Below, one piece after another: positions 40,001 to 54,740 of a stretch of DNA of 64,000 nucleotides. Under the pieces are notes generated by a model, which ran no database searches, was not told the origin of the DNA, and saw only the letters and a program-made list of their open reading frames with translations. Made by a program: the position numbers and the translations under genes. Origin of the DNA: Calliopsis andreniformis (Eukaryota > Arthropoda > Insecta > Hymenoptera > Andrenidae); assembly GCF_051401765.1 (NCBI RefSeq), contig NW_027480440.1, forward strand, positions 992,001-1,056,000. The letters run 5' to 3'. Position 1 is the first letter of the stretch; each line of letters starts with the position of its first letter.

Positions 40001-41692
40001 ATGCTCAATCCCCATTCCTCAATCCACATTTTTCAATCCTCAATTCCCTATCCTCAATCCTCAATCCTCAATCCTCAATCCTCAATCCTCAGTCCTCAAT
40101 CCTCAATCCTCATTCTTCAATCCTCAATACCCAATCCTCAATCTTCAATCCTCAATCCTCAATCCTCAATTCTCAATCCTCAATCCTCAATCCTCAGACC
40201 TCAAACATCAATACTCAACCCTCAGTCCTCGTCCTCAATCCACAACCCTCAATCCTCAATCCTCAATCTTCAATTCTCAATCCTCAATCCACAATCCTCA
40301 ATCATCAATCCTCAATCCTCAAACCTCAATCCTGAATCCTCAATCCTGAATCCTCAATCTTCAGCCCTCAGTCCTCAACAATCAGCTGTCAATCCTCAAT
40401 CCTCAATAGAATATCATCAATTCAAAGCTTTCAATACTCAATACTCAATCTGCAATCTCCAAATCTCTATCCACAATCATCAATTCTCATCACTCAACCC
40501 TCAACGCTCAATCCCCAATCCTCAATCTTCAATCCTCAATCCTCAATCCTCAATCCTCAATCCTCAATCTTCAATCCTCAATACTCAATCTTCAATCCTC
40601 AATCCTCAACACTCAATCCTCAATCCTCAATCCTCAATCCTCAATCCTCAATCCTCAATCTTCAATCCTCAATACTCAATCTTCAATCCTCAATCCTCAA
40701 TCCTCAATCCTCAATCCTCATACTTCAATCCTCAACACCCAGTCCTCAATCTTCAATCCTCAATCCTCAATCCTCAATTCTCAATCCTCAATCCTCAATC
40801 CTCAGACCTCAAACATCAATACCCAACCCTCAGTCCTCGTCCTCAATCCACAACACACAATCCTCAATCCTCAATCTTTAATCATCAATATTCAATCTTC
40901 AGTCCTCAATCCTCAATCCTCAATCCTCAATCCTCAATCCTCAATGTTCAATCCGCAATACCCAATCCTCAATCTTCAATACTCAATCCTCAATCCTTAA
41001 TCCTCAATCCTCAATCCTCAGTCATCAATCCTCAATGCTCAATCCTCAATCCTCAATCCTCAATCCTCAATCTTAATCTTCAATCCTCAATACTCAATCT
41101 TCAATCCTCAATCCTCAATCCTCAACACTCAATCCTCAATCATGAATCCTCAATCCTCAGTCCTCAATCTACAATCCTCAATACTCAATCTGCAATCCTC
41201 AATCCTCAGTCCTCAATCCTCAATCCTCACTCTTCAATCCTCAATACCGAATCCTCAATCTTCAATCCTCAATCCTCAATACTCAATCTTCAATCCTCAA
41301 TCCTCAATTTTCAATCCTCAATGCTCAATCCTCAATCCTCAATCCTCAATCCTCAATCCTCAATCCTCAATCCTCAGTCTTCAATACTCAATACCCAATC
41401 CTCAGTCTTCAATCCACAATCCTCAATCCTCAATCCTCACTCCTCAATCCTCAGTCCTCAAACCTCAATCCTGAATCTTTCAATCATGAATCCTCAATCT
41501 TCAGCCCTGAGTGCTACGCAATCAGTTGTCAATCCTCAATCCTCAATAGAACGTCCTCAATTCACAGTTTTCAATACTCAATACTCAATCTGCAATCTTC
41601 AGATTTCTATACGCAAACATCAATTCTCATCACTCAACCCTCAATACTCAGACCACAATCTTCAATCTTCAATCGTCAATCCTCAATCCTGA
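40001..41692 (+). other. Repeat-derived open frame (563 codons), probably not a gene
   Basis: This frame opens at an ATG made by a CAATGCT unit variant and ends at the TGA of a CCTGAAT variant. The product is imperfect NPQSSIL heptads, interrupted where alpha5 and alpha1 landmarks give segments with IEYHQF or IERPQF and CNLQISI. A second frame (41142-41474) overlaps it with the same type of peptide. It crosses several landmarks and module boundaries without regard to them, as expected of an incidental frame. Confidence 0.75.
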
Positions 41693-42252
41693 ATCCTCAA
41701 TCTTAACCTTCAATCCTCAATACTCAACCTTCAATCCTCAATCCTCAATCCTCAATCTTAATCTTCAATCCTCAATACTCAATCTTCAACCCTCAATCCT
41801 CAATCCTCAATCCTCAACACTCAATCCTCAATCTTCAATCCTCAATACTCAATCTTCAATCCTCAATCCTCAATACTCAATCCTCAATCCTCCATCCTCA
41901 ATATTCAACACACAACCCTCAACCATCAATCCTCAATACTCAACCATCAATCCTCAATTCTCAATACTCAATAGAGTATCCTGAATTCTCATGGTTCAAT
42001 ACTCAATCGACAATTTTCAATAATCAAATCTCAATCCTCAAACATCAATTCTCAACACTCAATCCTCAACACTCAGTCCTCTCTCTTCAATCCTCCATCC
42101 TCAATCCTCAATCCTCAATCGTCAATCCTCAACTTTCAATCCTCAACCCTCAATCCTCAGTCCTCAAACCTCAATCACGAATCCTCAATCCTGAATCCTC
42201 AATCTTCAGCCCTCAGTCCTCAACAATCAATTGTCAATCCTCAATCCTCAAT

Positions 42253-42270
42253 AGAATATCCGCAATACGC
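42253..42270. repeat. Fused delta junction 1
   Basis: A delta landmark starts here (AGAATATCC) but continues as GCAATACGC, which elsewhere follows alpha5 (for example 26315-26329). In units 2 and 3 these two pieces lie 1,062 bp apart with alpha5 between them, so 1,062 bp including alpha5 is missing here. Both parent sequences share ATCC at the joint. Confidence 0.88.
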
Positions 42271-42418
42271 AATCCTCAATCTTCAATACTCAATCCTCAA
42301 TCCTTAATCCTCAATCCTCAATCATCAATCCTCAATCTTCAATACTCAATCGTCAATCCTCAATCCTCAATCCTCAATACCCAACAGTCAATCCTCAATT
42401 CCCAATACTCAATAGAAT

Positions 42419-42436
42419 ATCCTGAATTCTCAGGAT
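42419..42436. repeat. Beta hairpin 5
   Basis: An intact beta dyad, 8,447 bp after the previous one. It lies about 165 bp after the first fused delta junction. Confidence 0.9.
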
Positions 42437-45400
42437 TCAATACTCAATCCTCAATCCTCAACCCTCAGCCCTCATCCTCCATCCTCAATCCTCAATCCAC
42501 AATCCTCAATCTTCAACCCTCAATACTCAATCTTCAATCCTCAATCCTCAATCCTCAATCCTCAATCCTCCATCCTCAATACTCAACACAGAACCCTCAA
42601 CCATCAACCCTCAATACTCAACCATCAATCCTCAATTCTCAATACTCAATAGAGTATCCTGAATTCTCATGGTTCAATACTCAATCCACAATTTTCAATA
42701 ATCAAAACTCAATCCTCAAACATCAATTCTCAACACTCAATCCCCAACACTCAGTCCTCTCTCTTCAATCCTCCATCCTCAATCCTCAATCCTCAATCCT
42801 CAATCGCCAATCCTCAACTTTCAATCCTCAACCCTCAATCCTCAGTCCTCAAACCTCAATCACGAATCCTCAATCCTGAATCCTCAATCTTCAGCCCTCA
42901 GTCCTCAGCAATCAATTGTCAATCCTCAATCCTCAATAGAATATCCTCAATTCACTGTTTCCAATACTCAATCCCCATTCTTCAATCTTCAAATCTCAAT
43001 CCACAAACATCAATTCTCATCACTCAGCCCTCAACGCTCAGTCCTCAATCGTCAATCCTCAATCCCCAATCCTCAATCTTCAATCCTCAATCCTCAATCC
43101 TCAATCCTCAATCCTCAATCTTCAATCCTCAATACTCAATATTCAATCCTCAATCCTCAATCCTCAATCCTCAATCCTCAATCCTCAATCCTCAGCTTTC
43201 AAACCTCAATCCTCAACCCTCAGCCCTCATCCTCAATCCTCAATCCTCAATCCTAAATCCTCAATCTTCAATCCTCAATCCTCAATCCTCAATCCTCAAT
43301 CCTCAATCCTCAATACTCAATCCTCAATCCTCAATCTTCAATCCTCCACACTCAATCGTCAAGCCTCAATCCTCAATCCTCATTCTTCAATCCTCAATCC
43401 TCAATACTCAATCCTCAATCTTCGATCCTCAGTACTCAATATTCAATCCTCAATCCTCAATCCTCAATTCTCAATCCTCAATCCTCAGTCCTCAGTCCTC
43501 ATACCTCAATCCTCAACCCTCAGCCCTCATCCTCAATCCTCAATTCTCAATCCTAAATCCTCAATCTTCCATCCTCAATACTCAATCCTCAATCCTCAAT
43601 CCCCTGTCCTCAAACCTCAATTCTGAATCCTCAATACTGAATCCTCAATCTTCAGCCCTCAGTCCTCAACAATCAGTTGTCAATCCTCAATCCTCAATAG
43701 AATATCCTCAATTCACAGTTTTCTATACTCAATACTCAAACTGCAATCTTCAAATCTCTATTCACAAACATCAATTCTCATCACTCAACTCTCAACACTC
43801 CGTCCACAATCCTGAAACTTCAATCCTCAATCCTCAATCCTCAAACCTCAATCCTCAATCCTCAATTTTCAAACCTCAATAATCAATCTTCAATCCTCAA
43901 TCCTCAGTCCTCAATCGTCAGACTTCAATCCTCAATACTCAATCTTCAATCCTGAATCCTGAATCCTCAATCCTCAATCCTCAATCCTCATTCTTCAATC
44001 CTGAATACCCAATCCTCAATCTTCAATCCTCAATCCTCAATCCTCAATTCTCAATCCTCAATCCTCAGTCCTCAGTCCTCGAACCACAATCCTCAACCCT
44101 CAGCCCTCATCCTCAATCCTCAATCCTCAACCCTCAGTCCTCCGACCTCAAACCTCAATCCTCAGCCCTCAGACCTCATCCTCGATCCTCAATCCTCAAT
44201 CCTCAATCCTCAATATTCAATCCTCAATACTCAATATTCAATCCTCAATCCTCAGTCCTCAAGCCTCAATTCTGAATCCTGAATACTAAACCTTCAATCC
44301 TCAATCCTCAGTCCTGAATACTCTACCATCAATCTTCAAACCTCAATCCCCAATGCTCAATCCTCAATCCTCATTCTTCAATCCTCAATACCCAATCCTC
44401 AATCTTCAATCCTCTATCCTCAATGCTCAATTCTCAATCCTCAATCCTCAAGCCTCAATCTTCAATCCTCAATACTCGATATTCAATCCTCAATCCTCAA
44501 TCCTCAGTCATTAATCCTCAATCCTCAATCCTCAATCTTCAATCCTCAATAATCAATCTCCAATACTAGATCCTCAATCCCCAATCCTCAATCCTTAATC
44601 CTCAATCTTGAATTCTCAATCCCCAGTCCTCAATCTTCAATCCTCAATGCTCAATCCTCAATCCTCAATCCTCAGTCCTCAATCCTCAATCCTCAATCCT
44701 CAAACCTCAACCGTCAGTCCTCGTCCTCAAACCTCAACGCTCAATCCTCCATCCTCAATCTTCAATCATCAATACTCAATCTTCAATCCTCAATCCTCAA
44801 TTCTCAATCCTAAATCCTCAATCTTCCATCCTCAATACTTGATCCTCAATCCTCAATCCCCTGTCCTCAAACCTCAATTCTGAATCCTCAATCCTGAATC
44901 CTCAATCTTCAGCCCTCAGTCCTCAACAATCAGTTGTCAATCCTCAATCCTCAATAGAATATCCTCAATTCACAGTTTTCTATACTCAATACTCAAACTG
45001 CAATCTTCAAATCTCTATTCACAAACATCAATTCTCATCACTCAACTCTCAACACTCCGTCCACAATCCTCAAACTTCAATCCTCAATCCTCAATCCTCA
45101 ACCCTCAATCCTCAATCCTCAATTTTCAAACCTCAATAATCAATCTTGAATCCTCAATCCTCAATCCTCAATCCTCAATCGTCAGACTTCAATCCTCAAT
45201 ACTCAATCTTCAATCCTGAATCCTCAATCCTCAATCCTCAATTCTCAATCCTCATTCTTCAATCCTCAATCCACAATCCTCAATCATCAATCCTCAATCC
45301 TCAAACCTCAATCCTGAATCCTCAATCCTGAATCCTCAATCTTCAGCCCTCAGTCCTCAACAATCAGCTGTCAATCCTCAATCCTCAATAGAATATCATC

Positions 45401-45527
45401 AATTCAAAGCTTTCAATACTCAATACTCAATCTGCAATCTCCAAATCTCTATCCACAATCATCAATTCTCATCACTCAACCCTCAACGCTCAATCCCCAA
45501 TCCTCAATCTTCAATCCTCAATCCTCA

Positions 45528-47183
45528 ATGCTCAATCCTCAATCCTCAATCTTCAATCCTCAATACTCAATCTTCAATCCTCAATCCTCAACACTCAATC
45601 CTCAATCCTCAATCCTCAATCCTCAATCTTCAATCCTCAATCCTCAATACTCAAACTTCAATCCTCAATCCTCAATCCTCAATCCTCAATCCTCATACTT
45701 CAATCCTCAACACCCAGTCCTCAATCTTCAATCCTCAATCCTCAATCCTCAATTCTCAATCCTCAATCCTCAATCCTCAGACCTCAAACATCAATACCCA
45801 ACCCTCAGTCCTCGTCCTCAATCCACAACACACAATCCTCAATCCTCAATCTTTAATCATCAATATTCAATCTTCAGTCCTCAATCCTCAATCCTCAATC
45901 CTCAATCCTCAATCCTCAATGTTCAATCCGCAATACCCAATCCTCAATCTTCAATACTCAATCCTCAATCCTTAATCCTCAATCCTCAATCCTCAATCAT
46001 CAATCCTCAATGCTCAATCCTCAATCCTCAATCCTCAATCCTCAATCTTAATCTTCAATCCTCAATACTCAATCTTCAATCCTCAATCCTCAATCCTCAA
46101 CACTCAATCCTCAATCATGAATCCTCAATCCTCAGTCCTCAATCTACAATCCTCAATACTCAATCTGCAATCCTCAATCATCAGTCCTCAATCCTCAATC
46201 CTCATTCTTCAATCCTCAATACCGAATCCTCAATCTTCAATCCTCAATCCTCAATACTCAATCTTCAATCCTCAATCCTCAATTTTCAATCCTCAATGCT
46301 CAATCCTCAATCCTCAATCCTCAATCCTCAATCCTCAATCCTCAATCCTCAGTCTTCAATACTCAATACCCAATCCTCAGTCTTCAATCCACAATCCTCA
46401 ATCCTCAATCCTCACTCCTCAATCCTCAGTCCTCAAACCTCAATCCTGAATCTTTCAATCATGAATCCTCAATCTTCAGCCCTGAGTGCTACGCAATCAG
46501 TTGTCAATCCTCAATCCTCAATAGAATGTCCTCAGTTCACAGCTTTCAATACTCAATACTCAATCTGCAAACTTCAGATCTCTATCCACAAACATCAATT
46601 CTCATCACTCAACCCTCAATACGCAGTCCCCAATCCTCAATCTTCAATCCTCAATCCTCAATCCTCAATCCTCAATCTTAATCTTCAATCCTCAATACTC
46701 AATCTTCAATCCTCAATCCTCAATCCTCAATCCTCAATCCTAAATCTTCAACCCTCAATCCTCAATCCTCTATCTACAATCCTCAATACTCAATCTGCAA
46801 TCCTCAATCCTCAGTCCTCAATCCTCAATCCTCATTCTTCAATTATCAATACCGAATCCTCAATCTTCAATCCTCAATCCTCAATCCTCAATTCTCAATC
46901 CTCAATCCTAAATCCTCAGACTTCAAACATCAATACTCAACCCTCAGTCCTCGTCCTCAATCCACAACCCTCAATCCTCAATCGTCAATCTTCAATCATT
47001 AATATTCAATCTTCAATCCACAATCCTCAATCCTCAATCCTCAATCCTCAACCCTCAATCCTCAACGTCCAATCCTCAATACCCAATCCTCAGTCTTCAA
47101 TCCTCAATCCTCAATCCTCAATCCTCAATCCTCAATCCTCAATCCTCAGTCCTCAAACCTCAATCCTGAATTCTCAATCCTGA
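45528..47183 (+). other. Repeat-derived open frame (551 codons), probably not a gene
   Basis: It opens at the ATG of a CAATGCT variant and ends at TGA in CCTGAATTC. It is related to the frame at 40001-41692 over much of its length because the underlying DNA is duplicated. The peptide is again NPQSSIL heptads with landmark-encoded interruptions. I see no domain, targeting signal or catalytic motif. Confidence 0.75.
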
Positions 47184-50100
47184 ATCCTCAATATTCAGCC
47201 CTGAGTCCTCAACAATCAGTTGTCAATCCTCAATCCTCAATAGAACGTCCTCAATTCACAGTTTTCAATACTCAATACTCAATCTGCAATCTTCAGATTT
47301 CTATACGCAAACATCAATTCTCATCACTCAACCCTCAATACTCAGTCCACAATCCTCAATCTTCAATCGTCAATCCTCAATCCTGAATCCTCAATCCTCA
47401 ATCTTAATCTTCAATCCTCAATACTCAATCTTCAACCCTCAATCCTCAATCCTCAATCCTCAACACTCAATCCTCAATCTTCAATCCTCAATACTCAATC
47501 TTCAATCCTCAATCCTCAATCCTCAATCCTCAATCCTCCATCCTCAATATTCAACACACAACCCTCAACCATCAATCCTCAATACTCAACCATCAATCCT
47601 CAATTCTCAATACTCAATAGAGTATCCTGAATTCTCATGGTTCAATACTCAATCCACAATTTTCAATAATCAAATCTCAATCCTCAAACATCAATTCTCA
47701 ACACTCAATCCTCAACACTCAGTCCTCTCTCTTCAATCCTCCATCCTCAATCCTCAATCCTCAATCGTCAATCCTCAACTTTCAATCCTCAACCCTCAAT
47801 CCTCAGTCCTCAAACCTCAATCACGAATCCTCAATCCTGAATCCTCAATCTTCAGCCCTCAGTCCTCAACAATCAATTGTCAATCCTCAATCCTCTATAG
47901 AATATCCTCAATTCACTGTTTTCAATACTCAATCCCCATTCTTCAATCTTCAAATCTCAATCCACAAACATCTATTCTCATCACTCAGCCCTCAACGCTC
48001 AGTCCTCAATCGTCAATCCTCAATCCCCAATCCTCAATCTTCAATCCTCAATCCTCAATCCTCAATCCTCAATCCTCAATCTTCAATACTCAATACTCAA
48101 TATTCAATCCTCAATCCTCAATCCTCAATCCTCAATCCTCAGCCTTCAAACCTCAATCCTCAACCCTCAGCCCTCATCCTCAATCCTCAATCCTCAATCC
48201 TAAATCCTCAATCTTCAATCCTCAATCCTCAATCCTCAATCCTCAATCCTCAATCCTCAATACTCAATCCTCAATCCTCAGTCCTCAAACCTCAATCCTG
48301 AATCCTCAATCCTGAATCCTCAATCTTCAGCCCTGAGTCCTCAACAATCAGTTGTCAATCCTCAATCCTCAATAGAACGTCCTCAATTCACAGTTTTCAA
48401 TACTCAATACTCAATCTGCAATCTTCAGATTTCTATACACAAACATCAATTCTCATCACTCAACCCTCAATACTCAGTCCACAATCCTCAATCTTCAATC
48501 GTCAATCCTCAATCCTCAGTCCTCAATCCTCAATCCTCAATCGTCAATCTTCCATCCTCAATACTCAATCTTCAATCCTCAATCCTCATTCCTCAATCCT
48601 CAATCCTCAATCTTCAATCCTCAATACTCAATCTTCAATCCTCAATCCTCAATCCTCAATCCTCAATCCTCATACTTCAATCCTCAACACCCAGTCCTCA
48701 ATCTTCAATCCTCAATCCTCAATCCTCAATTCTCAATCCTCAATCCTCAATCCTCAGACCTCAAACATCAATACCCAACCCTCAGTCCTCGTCCACAATC
48801 CACAACACACAATCCTCAATCCTCAATCTTTAATCATCAATATTCAATCTTCAGTCCTCAATCCTCAATCCTCAATCCTCAATCCTCAATCCTCAATGTT
48901 CAATCCGCAATACCCAATCCTCAATCTTCAATACTCAATCCTCAATCCTTAATCCTCAATCCTCAATCCTCAATCATCAATCCTCAATGCTCAATCCTCA
49001 ATCCTCAATCCTCAATCCTCAATCTTGATCTTCAATCCTCAATACTCAATCTTCAATCCTCAATCCTCAATCCTCAACACTCAATCCTCAATCATGAATC
49101 CTCAATCCTCAGTCCTCAATCTACAATCCTCAATACTCAATCTGCAATCCTCAATCCTCAGTCCTCAATCCTCAATCCTCATTCTTCAATCCTCAATACC
49201 GAATCCTCAATCTTCAATCCTCAATCCTCAATACTCAATCTTCAATCCTCAATCCTCAATTTTCAATCCTCAATGCTCAATCCTCAATCCTCAATCCTCA
49301 ATCCTCAATCCTCAATCCTCAATCCTCAGTCTTCAATACTCAATACCCAATCCTCAGTCTTCAATCCACAATCCTCAATCCTCAATCCTCACTCCTCAAT
49401 CCTCAGTCCTCAAACCTCAATCCTGAATCTTTCAATCATGAATCCTCAATCTTCAGCCCTGAGTGCTACGCAATCAGTTGTCAATCCTCAATCCTCAATA
49501 GAACGTCCTCAATTCACAGTTTTCAATACTCAATACTCAATCTGCAATCTTCAGATTTCTATACGCAAACATCAATTCTCATCACACAACCCTCAATACT
49601 CAGTCCACAATCCTCAATCTTCAATCGTCAATCCTCAATCCTGAATCCTCAATCTTAACCTTCAATCCTCAATACTCAACCTTCAATCCTCAATCCTCAA
49701 TCCTCAATCTTAATCTTCAATCCTCAATACTCAATCTTCAACCCTCAATCCTCAATCCTCAATCCTCAACACTCAATCCTCAATCTTCAATCCTCAATAC
49801 TCAATCTTCAATCCTCAATCCTCAATCCTCAATCCTCAATCCTCCATCCTCAATATTCAACACACAACCCTCAACCATCAATCCTCAATACTCAACCATC
49901 AATCCTCAATTCTCAATACTCAATAGAGTATCCTGAATTCTCATGGTTCAATACTCAATCCACAATTTTCAATAATCAAATCTCAATCCTCAAACATCAA
50001 TTCTCAACACTCAATCCTCAACACTCAGTCCTCTCTCTTCAATCCTCCATCCTCAATCCTCAATCCTCAATCGTCAATCCTCAACTTTCAATCCTCAACC

Positions 50101-50204
50101 CTCAATCCTCAGTCCTCAAACCTCAATCACGAATCCTCAATCCTGAATCCTCAATCTTCAGCCCTCAGTCCTCAACAATCAATTGTCAATCCTCAATCCT
50201 CAAT

Positions 50205-50222
50205 AGAATATCCGCAATACGC
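50205..50222. repeat. Fused delta junction 2
   Basis: The same AGAATATCC/GCAATACGC joint as at 42253, 7,952 bp further on. An identical breakpoint implies common descent by amplification. Confidence 0.88.
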
Positions 50223-50370
50223 AATCCTCAATCTTCAATACTCAATCCTCAATCCTTAATCCTCAATCCTCAATCATCAATCCTCAATCTTCAATACTCA
50301 ATCGTCAATCCTCAATCCTCAATCCTCAATACCCAACCATCAATCCTCAATTCCCAATACTCAATAGAAT

Positions 50371-50388
50371 ATCCTGAATTCTCAGGAT
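50371..50388. repeat. Beta hairpin 6
   Basis: An intact beta dyad, 7,952 bp after the previous one. The gamma and delta landmarks that usually follow are missing here. Confidence 0.9.
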
Positions 50389-52849
50389 TCAATACTCAAT
50401 CCTCAATCCTCAACCCTCAGCCCTCATCCTCCATCCTCAATCCTCAATCCCCAATCCTCAATCTTCAACCCTCAATACTCAATCTTCAATCCTCAATCCT
50501 CAATCCTCAATCCTCAATCCTCAATCCTCAATCCTCAATCCTCAATACTCAATCCTCAATCCTCAATCTTCAATCCTCAACACTCAATCGTCAAGCCTCA
50601 ATCCTCAATCCTCATTCTTCAATCCTCAATCCTCAATACTCAATCCTCAATCTTCGATCCTCAGTACTCAATATTCAATCCTCAATCCTCAATCCTCAAT
50701 TCTCAATCCTCAATCCTCAGTCCTCAGTCCTCATACCTCAATCCTCAACCCTCAGCCCTCATCCTCAATCCTCAATTCTCAATCCTAAATCCTCAATCTT
50801 CCATCCTCAATACTCAATCCTCAATCCTCAATCCCCTGTCCTCAAACCTCAATTCTGAATCCTCAATACTGAATCCTCAATCTTCAGCCCTCAGTCCTCA
50901 ACAATCAGTTGTCAATCCTCAATCCTCAATAGAATATCCTCAATTCACAGTTTTCTATACTCAATACTCAAACTGCAATCTTCAAATCTCTATTCACAAA
51001 CATCAATTCTCATCACTCAACTCTCAACACTCCGTCCACAATCCTGAAACTTCAATCCTCAATCCTCAATCCTCAAACCTCAATCCTCAATCCTCAATTT
51101 TCAAACCTCAATAATCAATCTTCAATCCTCAATCCTCAATCCTCAGTCCTCAATCGTCAGACTTCAATCCTCAATACTCAATCTTCAATCCTGAATCCTG
51201 AATCCTCAATCCTCAATCCTCAATCCTCATTCTTCAATCCTGAATACCCAATCCTCAATCTTCAATCCTCAATCCTCAATCCTCAATTCTCAATCCTCAA
51301 TCCTCAGTCCTCAGTCCTCGAACCACAATCCTCAACCCTCAGCCCTCATCCTCAATCCTCAATCCTCAACCCTCAGTCCTCCGTCCTCAAACCTCAATCC
51401 TCAGCCCTCAGACCTCATCCTCGATCCTCAATCCTCAATCCTCAATCCTCAATATTCAATCCTCAATACTCAATATTCAATCCTCAATCCTCAGTCCTCA
51501 AGCCTCAATTCTGAATCCTGAATACTAAACCTTCAATCCTCAATCCTCAGTCCTGAATACTCTACCATCAATCTTCAAACCTCAATCCCCAATGCTCAAT
51601 CCTCAATCCTCATTCTTCAATCCTCAATACCCAATCCTCAATCTTCAATCCTCTATCCTCAATGCTCAATTCTCAATCCTCAATCCTCAAGCCTCAATCT
51701 TCAATCCTCAATACTCGATATTCAATCCTCAATCCTCAATCCTCAGTCATTAATCCTCAATCCTCAATCCTCAATCTTCAATCCTCAATAATCAATCTCC
51801 AATACTAGATCCTCAATCCCCAATCCTCAATCCTTAATCCTCAATCTTGAATTCTCAATCCCCAGTCCTCAATCTTCAATCCTCAATGCTCAATCCTCAA
51901 TCCTCAATCCTCAGTCCTCAATCCTCAATCCTCAATCCTCAAACCTCAAACCTCAACCGTCAGTCCTCGTCCTCAAACCTCAACGCTCAATCCTCCATCC
52001 TCAATCTTCAATCATCAATACTCAATCTTCAATCCTAATCCTCAATTCTCAATCCTAAATCCTCAATCTTCCATCCTCAATACTTAATCCTCAATCCTCA
52101 ATCCCCTGTCCTCAAACCTCAATTCTGAATCCTCAATCCTGAATCCTCAATCTTCAGCCCTCAGTCCTCAACAATCAGTTGTCAATCCTCAATCCTCAAT
52201 AGAATATCCTCAATTCACAGTTTTCTATACTCAATACTCAAACTGCAATCTTCAAATCTCTATTCACAAACATCAATTCTCATCACTCAACTCTCAACAC
52301 TCCGTCCACAATCCTCAAACTTCAATCCTCAATCCTCAATCCTCAACCCTCAATCCTCAATCCTCAATTTTCAAACCTCAATAATCAATCTTGAATCCTC
52401 AATCCTCAATCCTCAATCCTCAATCGTCAGACTTCAATCCTCAATACTCAATCTTCAATCCTGAATCCTCAATCCTCAATCCTCAATCCTCAATCCTCAT
52501 TCTTCAATCCTGAATACCCAATCCTCAATCTTCAATCCTCAATCCTCAATCCTCAATTCTCAATCCTCAATCCTCAGTCCTCAGTCCTCGAACCACAATC
52601 CTCAACCCTCAGCCCTCATCCTCAATCCTCAATCCTCAACCCTCAGTCCTCCGTCCTCAAACCTCAATCCTCAGCCCTCAGACCTCATCCTCGATCCTCA
52701 ATCCTCAATCCTCAATCCTCAATATTCAATCCTCAATACTCAATATTCAATCCTCAGTCCTCAAGCCTCAATTCTGAATCCTGAATACTAAACCTTCAAT
52801 CCTCAATCCTCAGTCCTGAATACTCTACCATCAATCTTCAAACCTCAAT

Positions 52850-54740
52850 CCCCAATGCTCAATCCTCAATCCTCATTCTTCAATCCTCAATACCCAATCC
52901 TCAATCTTCAATCCTCTATCCTCAATGCTCAATTCTCAATTCTCAATCCTCAAACCTCAATCTTCAATCCTCAATACTCGATCTTCAATCCTCAATCCTC
53001 AATCCTCAGTCATCAGTCCTCAATCCTCAATCCTCAATCTTCAATCCTCAATAATCAATCTCCAATACTAGATCCTCAATCCCCAATCCTCAATCCTTAA
53101 TCCTCAATCTTGAATTCTCAATCCCCAGTCCTCAATCTTCAATCCTCAATGCTCAATCCTCAATCCTCAATCCTCAGTCCTCAATCCTCAATCCTCAATC
53201 CTCAAACCTCAAACCTCAACCGTCAGTCCTCGTCCTCAAACCTCAACGCTCAATTCTCCATCCTCAATCTTCAATCATCAATACTCAATCTGCAATCCTC
53301 AATCCTCAATCCTCAATCCTCAATCCTCAATCCTCAATCCTCAATCCTCAATCCTCAATCTTCAATCCTCAATACTCAATCTTCAATCCTCAATCCTGAA
53401 TCCTCAACACTCAATCCTCAATCCTCAATCCTCAATCCTCAATCGTCAATCTTCACTCCTCAATACTCAATCTTCAATGCTCAATCCCCATTCCTCAATC
53501 CACATTTTTCAATCCTCAATTCCCTATCCTCAATCCTCAATCCCCAATCCTCAATCCTCAATCCTCAGTCCTCAATCCTCAATCCTCATTCTTCAATCCT
53601 CAATACCCAATCCTCAATCTTCAATCCTCAATCCTCAATCCTCAATTCTCAATCCTCAATCCTCAATCCTCAGACCTCAAACATCAATACTCAACCCTCA
53701 GTCCTCGGCCTCAATCCACAACCCTGAATCCTCAATCCTCAATCTTCAATTCTCAATCCTCAATCCACAATCCTCAATCATCAATCCTCAATCCTCAAAC
53801 CTCAATCCTGAATCCTCAATCCTGAATCCTCAATCTTCAGCCCTCAGTCCTCAACAATCAGCTGTCAATCCTCAATCCTCAATAGAATATCATCAATTCA
53901 AAGCTTTCAATACTCAATACTCAATCTGCAATCTCCAAATCTCTATCCACAATCATCAATTCTCATCACTCAACCCTCAACGCTCAATCCCCAATCCTCA
54001 ATCTTCAATCCTCAATCCTCAATCCTCAATCCTCAATCCTCAATCTTCAATCCTCAATACTCAATCTTCAATCCTCAATCCTCAACACTCAATCCTCAAT
54101 CCTCAATCCTCAATCCTCAATCTTCAATCCTCAATACTCAATCTTCAATCCTCAATCCTCAATCCTCAATCCTCAATCCTCAAACTTCAATCCTCAACAC
54201 CCAGTCCTCAATCTTCAATCCTCAATCCTCAATCCTCAATTCTCAATCCTCAATCCTCAATCCTCAGACCTCAAACATCAATACCCAACCCTCAGTCCTC
54301 GTCCTCAATCCACAACACACAATCCTCAATCCTCAATCTTTAATCATCAATATTCAATCTTCAGTCCTCAATCCTCAATCCTCAATCCTCAATCCTCAAT
54401 CCTCAATGTTCAATCCGCAATACCCAATCCTCAATCTTCAATACTCAATCCTCAATCCTTAATCCTCAATCCTCAATCCTCAATCATCAATCCTCAATGC
54501 TCAATCCTCAATCCTCAATCCTCAATCCTCAATCTTAATCTTCAATCCTCAATACTCAATCTTCAATCCTCAATCCTCAATCCTCAACACTCAATCCTCA
54601 ATCATGAATCCTCAATCCTCAGTCCTCAATCTACAATCCTCAATACTCAATCTGCAATCCTCAATCCTCAGTCCTCAATCCTCAATCCTCATTCTTCAAT
54701 CCTCAATACCGAATCCTCAATCTTCAATCCTCAATCCTCA
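52850..54740. repeat. 7,273 bp-offset duplication, copy 1
   Basis: This segment recurs at 60,123-62,010 at an offset of 7,273 bp (checked at 52855/60128, 53110/60383, 53477/60750 and 54604/61877). It contains an eta landmark, an alpha5 landmark and the heptamer block leading towards alpha1. This offset is an exact multiple of 7 (1,039 units), unlike most other periods here. Confidence 0.87.

Larger units (their letters stand above)
33972..42418. repeat. Higher-order unit 4 (8,447 bp, with internal 2,095 bp duplication)
   Basis: The first part continues the 7,494 bp register of units 2 and 3, then departs. A 42 bp loss near 34995 shifts the offset to 7,452. A 2,095 bp block (about 34600-36694) is then repeated once (36695-38790), giving two epsilon-eta modules (about 35203/36062 and 37298/38157). 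Further on are alpha4 (about 38925), alpha1 (about 39650), alpha5 (about 40408), alpha1 (about 41545), gamma (about 41971) and a delta landmark fused to other sequence at 42253. Confidence 0.82.
42419..50370. repeat. Higher-order unit 5 (7,952 bp)
   Basis: The beta-to-beta spacing is 7,952 bp. The order is beta, gamma (about 42649), delta (about 42946), epsilon (about 43698), eta (about 44547), epsilon (about 44956, then a jump near 45245), alpha5 (about 45388), alpha4 (about 46520), alpha1 (about 47240), gamma, delta (about 47900), alpha1 (about 48370), alpha1 (about 49500), gamma (about 49923) and the fused delta junction at 50205. The same 7,952 bp offset joins 41142 to 49094, so the period is not limited to the hairpin. 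Confidence 0.82.
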
